A stretch of 64,000 nt of DNA, taken from Tetrahymena thermophila SB210. Its lineage: Eukaryota; Ciliophora; Oligohymenophorea; Hymenostomatida; Tetrahymenidae. The stretch lies in the NCBI RefSeq assembly GCF_000189635.1, contig NW_002476387.1:558001-622000 (forward strand), written 5' to 3'. The position numbers and the translations under genes were made by a program. Shown here piece by piece: positions 1-11,788 of the stretch. The notes under the pieces were generated by a model, which searched no databases, was not told where the DNA came from, and worked only from the letters and a program-made list of their open reading frames with translations. The first letter of the stretch is position 1. Each line of letters begins with the position of its first letter.

Positions 1-1203
1 AAATCACAGGTAAATTATTCCAATTTAATGAAAATGATATTAAAAAATAATATTTAAAATATAAAGACAATAAATTATGCATCTTGAGACAATAGGAATG
101 ATGACCAAGTATCAGTTGGTGTTTATAAAATTAGAATCTTCATTAAATAAACTCGCTAATTTAGTAAATATGAGGTATTAAATATAATTATTATACTATT
201 ATTTATTTAAATTTAAATGTTTTTAAAAGATAAACTACTTTTAAGACTCTCGCATTTAGATAGCTTCAAATAGCCTTATAAAATAAAAAAGTGAACAATA
301 ATCACCAAGCAAAATTAATATATTTTGTAATGGAAAAAAGAACAACGAGACTGAACAATATATTATAAAAAGTAGTTACTCAAAATATGTTTAATAGTTT
401 TTAGAAAATAATGCTAGTATCTAGGCTTAAAAATTATGATAACAAATTGAAAATTGAGCATGAAAAGATTAAAAAAGAATTTGCTAATATACTATAATAA
501 AAAGAGGATGAAATTTAAAATTTAGTTAACTAAAAAGAAGAGTAAAACTCTAATATAAATCTTCTTAAGTCAAAGGAAACAGATAACTTAATTATGATTA
601 AATAAAAAGACTAATTAATTTCTTCTTTGGAATAAGAACTTGAAGTCAAGAGACAGAAAAAGCTTAATCCTTAGGATTTGGCTTTATCAACAAAGATCTT
701 AGAAAAGAAGGTAAATCGTTTGAAATTATTCATAAAAAATATAAATAAATAACTTTTAATTAACAAAATATTCATTTTTTTATCTGTTTTAAACTAAAAA
801 GCTTAAAGATTTAGAGATTGAAAACAATGAAATGAGAGAAAAATCCTAAAATACAGAAGGAAGTGTAAGCTTGTTTATTAAGGAAATGAATGAGCTACTT
901 GACTAGCATGAAATAAGTACAAATATTGGGTCTGATGATAATTTTTCTCTCAACAATAGTAACAGCAATTATTAGCACAATTAAATATAAAATGCTATTT
1001 ACAATAGCACAATTAATCCAAACAACTTTAATGAATTTGAAGATGCCATTGACACATAGCAATTTAATAAAAAAAATTTAGTTTAAAATCCATCATAAAA
1101 TAAATAAAATCCTAATAAAGTGAAGCTTTAATCAAATTAAGTTCCAGCTAGAAATTTACTTCTATCTAGTTAAGGGACTAGATAAGCATAAAACAAAAAT
1201 TGA
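1..1203 (+). CDS. coiled-coil protein, 3' part of gene (5' end outside or at window edge)
   Basis: Read with TAA/TAG as Gln, this frame ends at TGA 1201-1203. Exons joined by eye: 1-9, 96-174, 230-710 and 802-1203, with A+T-rich GT..AG introns 10-95, 175-229 and 711-801; the phases agree across the last two introns. An ATG at 98 lies in the second exon, but the frame seems to continue upstream through the intron at 10, so the gene probably starts before the window. The middle is a charged Lys/Glu/Gln-rich helix that should form a coiled coil. The C-terminal third is Asn/Gln/Ser-rich and looks disordered. I recognise no enzyme or binding domain. It is followed by another gene on the same strand after about 540 bases. 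Function unknown. Confidence 0.6.
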
Positions 1204-1743
1204 GTGAATTTATGGCATTGAAAAGCCCTAACTTTTTTAAATTAGATATGATATTGGATGGAACATCCTAATTATTTTCCTACAAATACCTTAATATAAT
1301 AATAGAGTAATTAATAATTTAATTAAATTTTCCTAATTAAAAGATAAATTTGCTCATCATCTACACCTATCTATTATATGGATTTATGTTAACTTTCTAT
1401 AATCATCAATCTATCTATCTATATATCTATTGTCTTAATTTTAAACATCTCCTGTTATATTTTTAATTATAAAAGTAGTTTGTTTTTCATTTAAATGTTT
1501 TACAAAATGTATTTTAATCTATATTATTACTTTTGTTTTCTTGATAAAAATTGCTTATATAATTACTATTTTTGATGAAATAGGTATTTAAAGCTGTTAC
1601 TTAATGAGTAAATTTGATTATTATTTAATTGCTTATTTGTTATTTGCTTTTTTTAATTAATTTGCATAAATAGGATTTAATTTAAATCAATCCTTATTAT
1701 AATTATAATTGTAAAATAAGCTAAATTTTTCATTACAATTTTC
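1204..1743. other. intergenic, A+T-rich
   Basis: Between two co-oriented genes. It holds a CTAT/TCTA tetranucleotide run near 1409-1430 and T-rich stretches. No coding frame or RNA gene was seen. It must contain the 3' end signals of the upstream gene and the promoter of the gene at 1744, but neither can be pinpointed. Confidence 0.6.
1409..1430. repeat. ATCT/CTAT simple repeat
   Basis: Short imperfect tetranucleotide microsatellite in intergenic DNA. Similar short runs of the same unit recur near 6768 and 7262. Confidence 0.7.
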
Positions 1744-3255
1744 ATGATGAATTAGAAATTAAAAGTAGGACCTTAAACAGCTACAGATTACAAAAGGTCT
1801 ATAATACCTGAATTCGCTGTTCATGGATCTTAAAAAAGTGTTAGAGTGAAAGATTCGTAATATTTTAGCGGTCTTTCAAAAAACCTTTGGGATGATTATG
1901 GGAAGTTAATTGAAAAAAATAAAACGTTTCTTTCTAAAGAGAGGAATGAATAAATAGAAAAACATGCAAAAGATTTAGAATAATAAGATAGGAAAGAAAG
2001 GGAATAGTTAAAATAATCTAAAATAATTATAAATAAGCAAGAGTGCTAGCAAAGGATGAGTAAAAAATTGTTAGAAATAGCTCTTTTGTAGTAGTAAAGT
2101 CATTAAATTGTCGATGAAAGATAATCAAATATATTGCTTAATAATCCTCTAAGTCCCTTTGAAATAAACAAATCTAAAGTTAAATCATAAGGGAGATAAT
2201 ATTTAAATGGATAAGCTGAAAATAAATGGAACGATCTAACTTAATAGTGCTCAAAAAGTTAAAAAATTATATTTACACCAAAAGTTATTCAATTTGAGAA
2301 CTAGGCTATTGAAAACATCAAAAAGAAGCTTGAATCAATTGATGAAAATAAGGAAATGATAAAAAGTTGTTATGTGCAGCAAGGAGAAATTTTGAGAAGT
2401 ACCTTCAAGGAAAAACATTAAAAAAATTTAGAATTTGAAAAAGATTTAAGGATTGGCATATTTGGTAAGAACGGCTATGATAAAACAAAGACAAAGATTA
2501 TTAGAATAGCATAAACACCTGCTACTTATAATGGAGCATTTCCAACTAAATATAAGATGGATCCTTACATTTAAAAGCTTAAAGAAAAACCTCTCTCTGA
2601 GAAAGATAAATAATTATGTGAAAAACTAGCTACTCCAAAGAAAGTAATTTCAAAGATATTTATTTATTTTATTTATTATCTTAAATAAATATATAAAAGG
2701 AATACTAACCTCAAAATGTATTTGATTACCCTGAGTTTAAGGGTATGCTTATACCTACAATTGATAAACTAATGTGCTCTAAGTAAGAAAATATAGTTAA
2801 AAAGTTCAAGGAGAACCCTTCTGTTAAAGAATTAACAAAAAATATAAATAGCCCCGAAAGAGTTAACTAGTTAATTATAAGACCTAAAACAGCTAATTCT
2901 TAAAGAGGGTTTATAATGGAACCTTTATCTTCTTTTGATGATATATAAATATAAAGATCTAAGAATTTTATAGAGCACAACTAAACAGAAAAAGTAAGCG
3001 TTTTTATATCAACAAATAAATAATTATTTATTTATTATTAATTTCAAATAAAAGGAAATAGTTTAAGAACTTGATAAATTTTCATCTAATCTCAAAAACT
3101 AAGCTTTATAAAGACCATAATCTGGATTTTGTAGAGTTACACAAAAAGAGAATAAACTGCTTAAAGATGTAGAAGGGTTTAAAAAAGTAAGAGAATATAA
3201 AAAAGATCCTGTTTACCCTCATAATGTAATAAAAGGGTTAGATCATTCTCTATGA
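1744..3255 (+). CDS. uncharacterised protein, charged, 464 aa
   Basis: Starts at ATG 1744 and ends at TGA 3253-3255. Three exons (1744-2643, 2700-2993, 3055-3255) separated by introns 2644-2699 and 2994-3054, both phase 0; the spliced length is 465 codons. The N-terminal third has a tryptophan-containing segment followed by a Lys/Glu/Gln-rich helix (about residues 60-110). The C-terminal half has two copies of a short RP-(K/Q)-(T/S) motif (RPKTAN and RPQSGF). Such RP-rich short motifs occur often in ciliary or axonemal proteins, which is only a weak hint here. No known domain, signal peptide or membrane segment was recognised. Convergent with the CIAO1 gene, about 375 bases away. The gene is well supported; the function is unknown. 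Confidence 0.75.
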
Positions 3256-3629
3256 TAAAATTTTGTTTATATTTTTAGTTATTTATATTAATTTTAAAAT
3301 AAAAGTCAATTATGTTTTAAGATTTAAATGAAATCCTCGTCATAGAATATGTCCAAATTTATAATAGAAATATAGCATAATTCGAATTCAATAAATTTTG
3401 AAGTTTCTATAATTTTATTTAGCATCCAAAAATATTTAAACGAGTTTAATTATGTAAAATATAAAAATTAATAAACATTTTTAAAATAAACTTTTTTATT
3501 TTACAAAAATAGTTGAATAATAAAAAAGAATGTATTTTATTACAAACAATTTATTATAATTTTATTATTAACATTTATGAGGTTATTATATATTAAAGAC
3601 AAATTAATATATGAATTTATTGAGTTAAA
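3256..3629. other. intergenic between convergent genes
   Basis: A+T-rich spacer between two 3' ends. It should carry both cleavage and polyadenylation regions. No coding frame was seen. Confidence 0.6.
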
Positions 3630-5189
3630 TCATAAGTTTATTTCTACAGACCAAAGCTTAATTTGTCTATCATCACTTACAGTAACCAATATATCCTTAC
3701 TTGGATGGAAAGCAACACAATTTATATCTGCAAAATGGCAATTTACCTATTTTTTGAAATTATTAAGTACAAATTTAAATTATAATATGAATTTTACTTT
3801 CTTTTCTAGTAATTCGTATAAATTGTTGTCTTAACCTTCAAATGTTGTTACATACATATTTTTTTAATAAACATTTAATGTATTATCAGCACCTACCTAT
3901 TAAATTCAAAATAAAAAATTATATATATATTCTTTATTAAAATAAATATTTATATACAGAAGCAAGGAAAGTTGCATCTTCGCTAAAAGATAAACTATAA
4001 ATAGTTCTTGCATGGGCATTTTTAATAGTAGTTTCAACAATATAAGGGGAGGAAAAAGCTCCATTTTCATTTTTTTTGTAAACTTTAATTTATTTATCGT
4101 CACCACAGGAGGCCATATATTATCCGGTTTTGGAAAATTCTACACACCATACAGTAGCAGAATGATTTGAATAGGTTGCAGAGCACTTCCAATCATCATC
4201 TTCCTACTCCCATAATTTTAACTTATCATCAAACGAAGTACTTGCTAAATTATTAGTACCTGGAATCCATTTCACGTGCTTAACATCTTAAGTATGTGCA
4301 TCTATAACAGAGTAACATGAAAAATCAAAGCCATTTTCGTAATCCCAAACCCAAACGGTCTTATCTCTCGAACAAGATGCTAAAAACTTACCTTCAGAAT
4401 CCCAAGCTACACATTTAACCTTTTTGTAGATTAAATATATTGAGAAAGTATTAGTAGGATTTTTAAAAAAGATTCTAATCGTAAATTTTATTACTTCGTG
4501 TTCGTGTCCTTCTAATTTTGACACAAATTCGAATGAACCATTATTGAGAGCATAAATAGATATAGTGCTATCGAAGCTTCCACATGCAAGCATCATTCCA
4601 TCAGGAGAAAAAGCTAATGTTCTAATTGTTCTCTCATGAGTATCAGAGATAGTTTACTATATTTAATTTAATAAATTTAATAAAAGTTTTTCAAAACAAA
4701 TAAATCATTTTATTAAAAATTTGCATCAATTTCTCTTAGTAGAAAGCTAAATTTAGCATTCATAAATGAAAATTTAAGAATATCTCTTTGAGTTTATCTA
4801 ATTTTTTGATATTTTTACGAGGCTTCATTTTTGAATCAAAAATTTATTTAGATCTAAAAAATATGTAGATTTTATTATCCAGCAAATATTTTCAATAATT
4901 ATATTGCTTTTGTTAACATAATAATAAAAGACCAATTTTTTACCTTCAGTTCATACTAATTTTCACTATTTTCTTTTAATCCCCATATTTTAATGGTCTT
5001 ATCGCTACTGCAAGTTGCAAATATATCTAAAGTAGGATGCCTAAAAATATTATATTAAATTTTGAATTTAGTTATTTTTAAGCTATTTTTCTATTACCAT
5101 GAAACTGACCATATCTTATCAGTATGACCATTCAATTGCCCAATACATTTAACAAATTCTTTTTATTCTTCCATTTTTTCTTCAATCAT
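3630..5189 (-). CDS. CIAO1: CIAO1/Cia1, WD40 cytosolic iron-sulfur assembly protein
   Basis: Seven-bladed WD40 protein of the cytosolic iron-sulfur (CIA) targeting complex, which in other eukaryotes passes 4Fe-4S clusters to cytosolic and nuclear apoproteins. Reading down from ATG 5189-5187, exons give successive blades with hallmark Cia1 segments: NGHTDKIWSVSWHP, then FATCSSDKTIKIW, LACGSFDSTISIY, FLASCSRDKTVWVWD, TQDVKHVKW, LASTSFDDKLKLW and a last blade ending VSDDRQIKLW. The SCSRDK(T/S)VW(V/I)W blade followed by QDVKHVxW is the signature of this family rather than of a general WD40 protein. Stop TGA is at 3632-3630. Introns include 4657-4943 (287 nt) and a 75-nt intron near 4423-4497. Spliced length is near 335 residues, normal for the family. 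Divergent from the complex III gene at 5949. Essential housekeeping gene; the assignment is strong. Confidence 0.9.
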
Positions 5190-5948
5190 TTATATGCTTT
5201 AAATTTAAAATTTCAATAATTTTACTAAGTTTTTTTTTTGCAAAAATAAGCTAAATTAATCAAAAATTTTTATCGATAGAATTATTAATATTATAGATTC
5301 TGACTGAGACCAACTTTTCTTTTTTAATTAAAGGATATTATGAATTAAATATCCTAGAATTTTTCTTTAGAATAGAAAATCAGTAATTTTTTGAATATCC
5401 TTTTTCACATAAAATACATTTTAACTATTTGAATAAAACAATTTACCTGAAAATTTACTAATATAAAAAAATTAATTGTAGTTCAATACTTGTAAATTAA
5501 TTTAAATTCAACCAAAGCATAGAGTATGAGAAAGTTTTGATATGATTATAAAACTAATTTTACGAATTTAAAGAATCTGAATATTTTTATCATAGTCTAG
5601 TATATAATTTAGCTGTTTATGGCTGACTTATGAGAGAACATATTGTAAAATCATTTAAGTTATTATAGGTCTGCTTTGATACATGCAATATTGAAAAACC
5701 AAATAAATAATAAAATCAAAAGGTTTTAATATTAAGTTTAAAGAAATATCTTGAAATAAAAGAAAAATGCAATCCAATTTACCATTTAACTCTTTAAAGA
5801 TTTTAAGTAAGGGTAAAAAATTATCTTTTGAAAGAAAGGAAGAGTATTTGTAAAATACAAAAAAAGAAAAAGAAATTAAAGAGAAAGGAAAATTAAAATA
5901 AAAATACATATATATTCACAATCTATAAATTAGAAAAGAAGAAAAAGG
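5190..5948. other. divergent intergenic region
   Basis: Shared upstream region of CIAO1 (-) and the hinge protein gene (+). It is A+T-rich; a purine-rich stretch at about 5810-5945 lies just before the hinge protein start. It presumably holds both promoters. The reading frame on the minus strand at 5655-5909 is hydrophobic low-complexity sequence and looks fortuitous. Confidence 0.5.
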
Positions 5949-6330
5949 ATGAGCAACGTTTCAGACGGTATGTAGAATTTTGAAGAATTTATAAAATTAA
6001 AATTAGTCAAAGAATCAATTCTCAATTGAAAAATTTTCATATTAATAGCCCAAATTCAAGAATGGATCAAAAGAGGTGAAGATCCCAAGGAATTTTTACT
6101 CAAGGAATGCGCTCCTTAATGCACTGCTTGGAAAGAAAAGCTCGGTAGATGCGAAGCTAAATTAAAATCTCTCGTCAATGCTGACCCTGAAATGTCTTGC
6201 ATGTATCCTCTCAGAGATTGGGTTACTTGCATCGAAGCTTGCGTAAACAAATATTAAATTTATAAAAAAGTTATTATTTTAAAAGCATTATCAAAGCACG
6301 CACGTTTATTTAATTTAGGTCATGAAATGA
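5949..6330 (+). CDS. UQCRH: complex III hinge protein, UQCRH/QCR6 type (74 aa)
   Basis: Small acidic subunit of the mitochondrial ubiquinol-cytochrome c reductase, which in other organisms sits in the intermembrane space near cytochrome c1. Exons 5949-5967, 6049-6242 and 6319-6330; introns 5968-6048 and 6243-6318. Spliced length is 75 codons including TGA. Six cysteines lie at residues 27, 31, 41, 57, 67 and 71: C-x3-C-x9-C, a 15-residue loop, then C-x9-C-x3-C. This twin Cx9C arrangement fits the two disulfide-linked helices of the family, as do the conserved PKEFLLKEC and W-x2-C-x3-C segments. If the last intron is not removed, the frame would run on without TGA to about 6500, so the short C-terminus depends on splicing. 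The base composition is markedly less A+T-rich than its surroundings. It resembles a classic import-by-oxidation substrate with no presequence. Confidence 0.85.
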
Positions 6331-7541
6331 TTATTGATATTAGCTTAAAAAAAATAATAGATAAATTAAATCACTTATCTGTAGAGTTTTAAAATATATT
6401 ATATAAAAATAGGTTCAACCTGCTATTACTAGAAACCTTTTCGGAAGCAAGTACATGTGAGAATGATAATAAAGATAAATTAATTGGGAGTAAAGTTAGA
6501 AACTGATTTCAATCTAATTTAATTGTAATAAGCCTGCTTTATATCTCTTAATAACAACAACTCATTGTAGCAAGTTAGGTATAGAAAAGGAAGTTAAAAG
6601 CATCATTAAATTTAATAAAAATAGAGTAAAAATGTTAATAAATGTTTGTTTTTATATTCTACCTTTATGAGTATCTAATTAAGCTATGATTTCATTAAAA
6701 AGAAGAATCCAATTTTTTCTAATCAATTGTTTGTTTATTCATTAATTATTCATATCAATCAAATATATCTATCTATATTCAAATAAGTATAAAAATCAAT
6801 GAGCTATTTATTGATGATTTAATTCAATAAATAAATTGAAAATAAATAAATTAATATCTATTAGATAATACTAACAATTTTTGTAATTTTTTAGCCAAAA
6901 TTTTAATTTTATTTTATTTTATGTAATCATTTTAAGTACATCGAAGTTTAAATATTTTAAAATTGATTTAATTCATTAATGAGCCTAAATAAGAGTAACA
7001 TTTATTGCAAATTATTTATTTTATGAAATCTTGTTGCTAAATATTGAGTCTGAATTAAAATAGATAGAAAATAAGAAAGAAATAGAAATAATTAATTCTA
7101 CTCCTAATTATTTTATTCTTGCAAACTTAAATTTAAAAATTTCTTATTATTTAGAAGGTTTAAAATTGGATTAAATATTTGAAATATTTTTTTATAAAGA
7201 TTTTAATGAACAAATAAATAAATACTTACTTTATTTGTTTGAATATTTCTATCAATTAATGGATCTATCTATTTATCTATCGTTTTAATTTTTGTATTTA
7301 AAATAGCTTAACTGAGAGAAGATTTATTTTAGTAAATTTTATAATAAACCATTTAATATTAATGTTAATTGATAATAATTCAAATTAGAATCTTGAAAGT
7401 TGTTTGCCATCATGTAAAAAATAAAAAGATAATTCCTAATTAAATAATTTATTATAATTTCATTTAAAGATATTAAAATAATCAGTGATTTTAAATATAA
7501 ATAGGAAAGCTTTTATAATATATATTAGTTAGTGTTGATAT
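6331..7541. other. intergenic, A+T-rich, no gene seen
   Basis: About 1.2 kb upstream of the SAS-4-like gene. It holds scattered TCTA repeats near 6768 and 7262 and long A/T runs. No frame with coding character, no tRNA-like box and no repeat family was seen. Confidence 0.55.
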
Positions 7542-10500
7542 ATGAACTCTAATTATCGCTAAAACAGTATCAAATATTATTCAAAATTAATAATAAATTA
7601 AAGCATTTTCTTGAAAATAGATTTTATAGACCAAGCATAAGGCTTTGCCAGAAACAATTAGGCTTAAAATGATCAATCCTTTAAATAAGCACCTATATTT
7701 TAGTCTCCTACTTCAAATCCATATTTAATTGGAAATCCAAACATACCAAATATATAATTAAATCTAAATTAGAATTAATAGAATTATCCTATTTAGCGTA
7801 ATTCACATTAATCAAATAATTCTGGTAATGCTAGCGTAGGTAATATTTTACTCAAAAACTTTATTTACTCACAAATATATTTTTTTTGTTGGATAATTAG
7901 TTTCATAAGACTAATAAATGATGTAAATGTTTAATAATATGATGAATTTTTTTGTCGAGAAAGGCATGGTAGATCCTAAATAATTAAATTAAATGACACC
8001 TCGTACTAAAAACAATATAGAATAAATGTATAGACAAGAGCAATAAAATTATTTTATGCAATAGATGCAGTCTATTAACAATTTCTATTAGCAGTTGAAT
8101 ACTTAAAACACCTATGATCCACAAGATTATCAGTAACAAGCATCAAGAAAAGATGTAAATCAATAACAGAGATATCCTCATTTATATTAACCGCATTAGC
8201 ATAGTGGATAAAAACAATAGCAATTTCAAGGTAATGAAATGAATTATTATTTAAAGAATATTCAGTCACCTTCTTCAAATAAGAACTAAAACTACTACCA
8301 GTAAATACAGCAAATGTACGGGTAGAATTTAGCTAATTAAAGTTTAGATAACGTAAGCTCTATAAGTGGAGGTGAATAAAGTAATAACTTTATTCCAAAT
8401 CCAATGAATTATAATATAAATGGGAGTAATGTTTACCAGAATCCACATTATATCAATTTAAATAATTCTTTGGAATAGCAATTATAGTATTAAAATTACA
8501 TGAAAAATGGTTCACCAACAAGCAACAATTAAATATATAACTACAATTATAATTAAGGCAAAGTACTTAATATTGATAAAAACGAAAGAAGTCAAGATTA
8601 TATCAATAGTAATGGATAAAGATTAAATACTGTTGAGGAAGGAGATGCAGAGAAAAATATATACAAGTAATAAGAATAGTAAAGATATCAATAATATCTC
8701 ATTTAGTAAATGCAAGAATAATAACAGCAGAATTAGAAATAGAGAAGATTGCTAGATTATGATGAAATTTTTAATCTTAGCTCTAATTAGGGAGACAGTT
8801 TAGCCAATACTTAAAACATGGCAAATACATAAAATATGGCAACAAATTACGACAATATGCAAATAAATACAAAGTATCATCAAGATAATTTAAAAGCAAA
8901 CTAAAATCCTCTTTAAGTTGAATAAGGACAAAGCTTAAGAGATTTCGATGATCAACCTATACATTCTATGGGTGCAACAAAAAATTTTGAAGAGCTGATC
9001 GAAGAAGAAATGAAAAAAAATAATCTTAAATATGAAGACAGGTTTTTGAATACAGAATAAGATAAACCCCCCAAAAAAAGAGGAGATACTCCTTAGTTTA
9101 GAGAAGGATCAGTGGGTAATACATCAAAAAGAAATAAAACTGAATCTCCCTAAAGGTTTTTAAAGTAAGGAGAAGGTAAAGGAGGTAGAACTACAAGTGT
9201 TTCTATCAAAGACAAGAATAATAAAAAGTCAGGTTCAAAGAAAAGAAAATAAGATTCAATTGATGAAAGCCTTTAATTCTAAAAATTTGAGGAGATTTTA
9301 TAGGAGATTTCTGAAAAGAAAACAGACATTTCTACTGACGATATTTTAAAGATTTAGTAAGAGGAGTAAAATATTATTGAAATAAGGGGAGAGAAGGTGA
9401 GATTAGACAATATAGAAATAAGTGAATAACTAGAAAAAGTTCTAATTACTAAATATGTCAATAACAAAATAGATGATTTAAATTTTTACATATAAAAGTT
9501 TTAAGCCAATTACCAAAAAGCTAGAGTTTTTAAGTAAAACTATGAGGAAAATATCAAAAAGTTTGATTTAATGAAATAGAATTATGAGGAAAAGATGAAA
9601 AAAGAAAGATCTGAGTTTGAGGATTACAAAGCTGAATAAAAAAAGTTAATAGAAGCTGAATATCGCTTGCTTAAAAAGCTTTAATAAGAAAAATTAACTT
9701 AAGCTAGTGCTAATTAAAAACCTAAAGATTAATCTGCAGACAGGGATGAAGAAGGCACAATGAAATCGCTACTTAGGTATAAAGAAGAAGTGAAAAGCTT
9801 AAGAGATAAATTAGGTAGGCTTTAATTCGATTCTAAAAAGAAAATCGAAGAATTGCACCTATCATTAAATAACACAATCAAAGATAACAGAAAACTTAGA
9901 AAAGAATTAAATGTTTTAAAAAAGCAGCTTGAGTAATGTGAAGATCTTAAATACATTGTTAGTCCAGCTTAAACTATCAAAGAAGACCCCTCTGAAGACC
10001 AAGATAAATCTTCAAATGTAAATTTTCATACATTAAAATTTTTTTAACTTAAATTCATTCAAAATAGGAAAGAGAAAAGAGTTAAGAAAGGAAAAGTACA
10101 AGTTAAGATTAAAACAAAATACAAGAAATTAATGGAATAAAAGAGCAAACCCATCAGAATGGAAAAGTAGAGAAAAAAAATTTGAAAAATCGTTAACCAT
10201 CACCTAAAAGCAGTATCATCAATATTCCCGCTTAAAAAAAGTAATCTGAAAAAATAAATGAGAGTGTAGAAAGGCTGTCTAATTAAGCAAAAAAAGAAGT
10301 AGAAAAGTAAACAACAACTGATTTAAAATAAACACAAAATGGTAAACAAAGTGAAATATCAGCTAAAAAAGGCTAAAAATTATCAGAAAATTTAAAAGAG
10401 CAAACTAGTAAACTTAAAAGTTTGATAAATCCAAAAAGCAATAGCTATAAAACGCCTAAATTAAATGAAGAGTAAAAATAATAAAATCTCCCTTAAGAAT

Positions 10501-11599
10501 AAAATGATGTAAAAGAGCAAAAAAAGAATATTCCTAGATAGTAGCCATCGTCTGGAAGTAAAAATGAAGTGAAATCATCCGCAAATGGTTTGCAAACCCT
10601 ATAAAATGCTTAATAAGAAAAAAACAATAGTACTACTGTCAACACTAAACCTAGCTAAATAAAGAAAATTCCCTTATCTCGTTATTAATCTCTGAAATAA
10701 TTCACAATTGAAGAGATTGGAAAAAACATTGATATTTCAGAATTTAAATACTCAACCAATAAATATTATATTAAATATTAACAGTTTTAAGATTAAACCA
10801 AGAAAGCTTAGCATGTAGAAAGTAACAAAGATGGATCTGTAAATTAATTAATTAATTAATTCATGATATGTTTATATTTATTAATTTCTTTTAAATTTTT
10901 ATTATTTTTAATATAAAAGGTTGTAAGCACTTATGAAAAAGGTATTAAAGAGATCATTTATAAAAATAAAACAAAATAAGTAAGTTTTATTGATGGCTAC
11001 TAAATTGTAATTTTTCCAACTGGAGATATAAAATAAGTAAATAAATAATAAATTTAAATATATTCTTTATTTGATATTTATATTTATAATAATTATTATA
11101 AAAAAGGTATTTCCAAATAACATAGAGTAGTATTTCTTCAGCAGTAATGAGGCTACATAGACTACACTTTTAGAAGGATAAACAGTAAAAAAAATTATTG
11201 AAATTGCTAATTTAATAATGAATATATTTTATTTTTAACAGATTGTGTTATTTTCTAATAATTAAATTGAACTTACACTATAGAATGGATAAAAACAGAT
11301 TAGGTATTTTTTTTTTGCTCTAATAATTCATATTTTTTATTATTATTAATTTTATTAATAAAGGTATCCTGAAGGTATTATGAAAATTAATGAATAAAAT
11401 GGTGATGAAAAATTAATTTATCCAAATGGAATAGTTGAGACAATTAATGCTAATAAAATAAAGACAATTAAATACCCTGACGGAACATCAGTAAATATTT
11501 AGATTAAAATATTTTATGAATTAATTTAAACTTATAAATAAGAAAACAGTTTATCCTGATAATACAGTGGTTTAAGGAGATGATTTAGCCTAAAACTGA
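7542..11599 (+). CDS. SAS4: SAS-4/CPAP-like centriole assembly protein with C-terminal TCP10 (G-box) domain
   Basis: Large protein of about 1,190 residues. From ATG 7542 the N-terminal third is Asn/Gln-rich and apparently disordered. A strongly charged coiled coil follows (roughly 9380-9960), then a Lys/Glu/Gln-rich linker, and finally a chain of short beta-hairpin repeats (10740-11599) such as GYQIVIFPTGDIKQ, NNQIELTLQNGQKQIRYPEG, GDEKLIYPNGIVETI and IKYPDGT. The repeated Y/F-P-x-G pattern is the TCP10 or G-box domain of CPAP/CENPJ/SAS-4, which binds STIL/Ana2 and helps load tubulin onto the growing centriole or basal body. At least seven introns are evident; the repeats are split among small exons near 10920-11040, 11100-11190, 11240-11305, 11362-11495 and 11540-11599. 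A probable first intron lies at about 7568-7621. Stop TGA 11597-11599. TCP10 domains also occur in a few other proteins, so true SAS-4 orthology is likely but not certain. Confidence 0.8.
10839..10919 (+). other. intron with TTAA tetranucleotide run
   Basis: Intron of the SAS-4-like gene that separates the linker from the first TCP10 repeat. It begins GTAAATTAATTAATTAATTA and ends in AAAAG. Phases on both sides agree with the protein reading. Confidence 0.7.
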
Positions 11600-11788
11600 T
11601 AACATATTAGATTAAAATATTTATAAATTTTTAATAAAATTTTAATGGAGTATATATATAATATTAAATTTTAAATATTAATAAAATATATTAGTAATTA
11701 TATTAGAATATATTTAATTTTTATATTTACATTTGTTTATAGCGTATAGTATAATATCATTTTAACTCTTCACAAGATATATCAAAAA

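Noticed and set aside
5655-5909. Hydrophobic minus-strand frame upstream of the hinge protein gene
   Set aside because: It is the antisense of a purine-rich leader; Phe/Ser/Leu low complexity with no homology.
6405-6440. GGTTCAACC motif resembling a tRNA T-loop
   Set aside because: No matching A-box or acceptor stem could be found around it.
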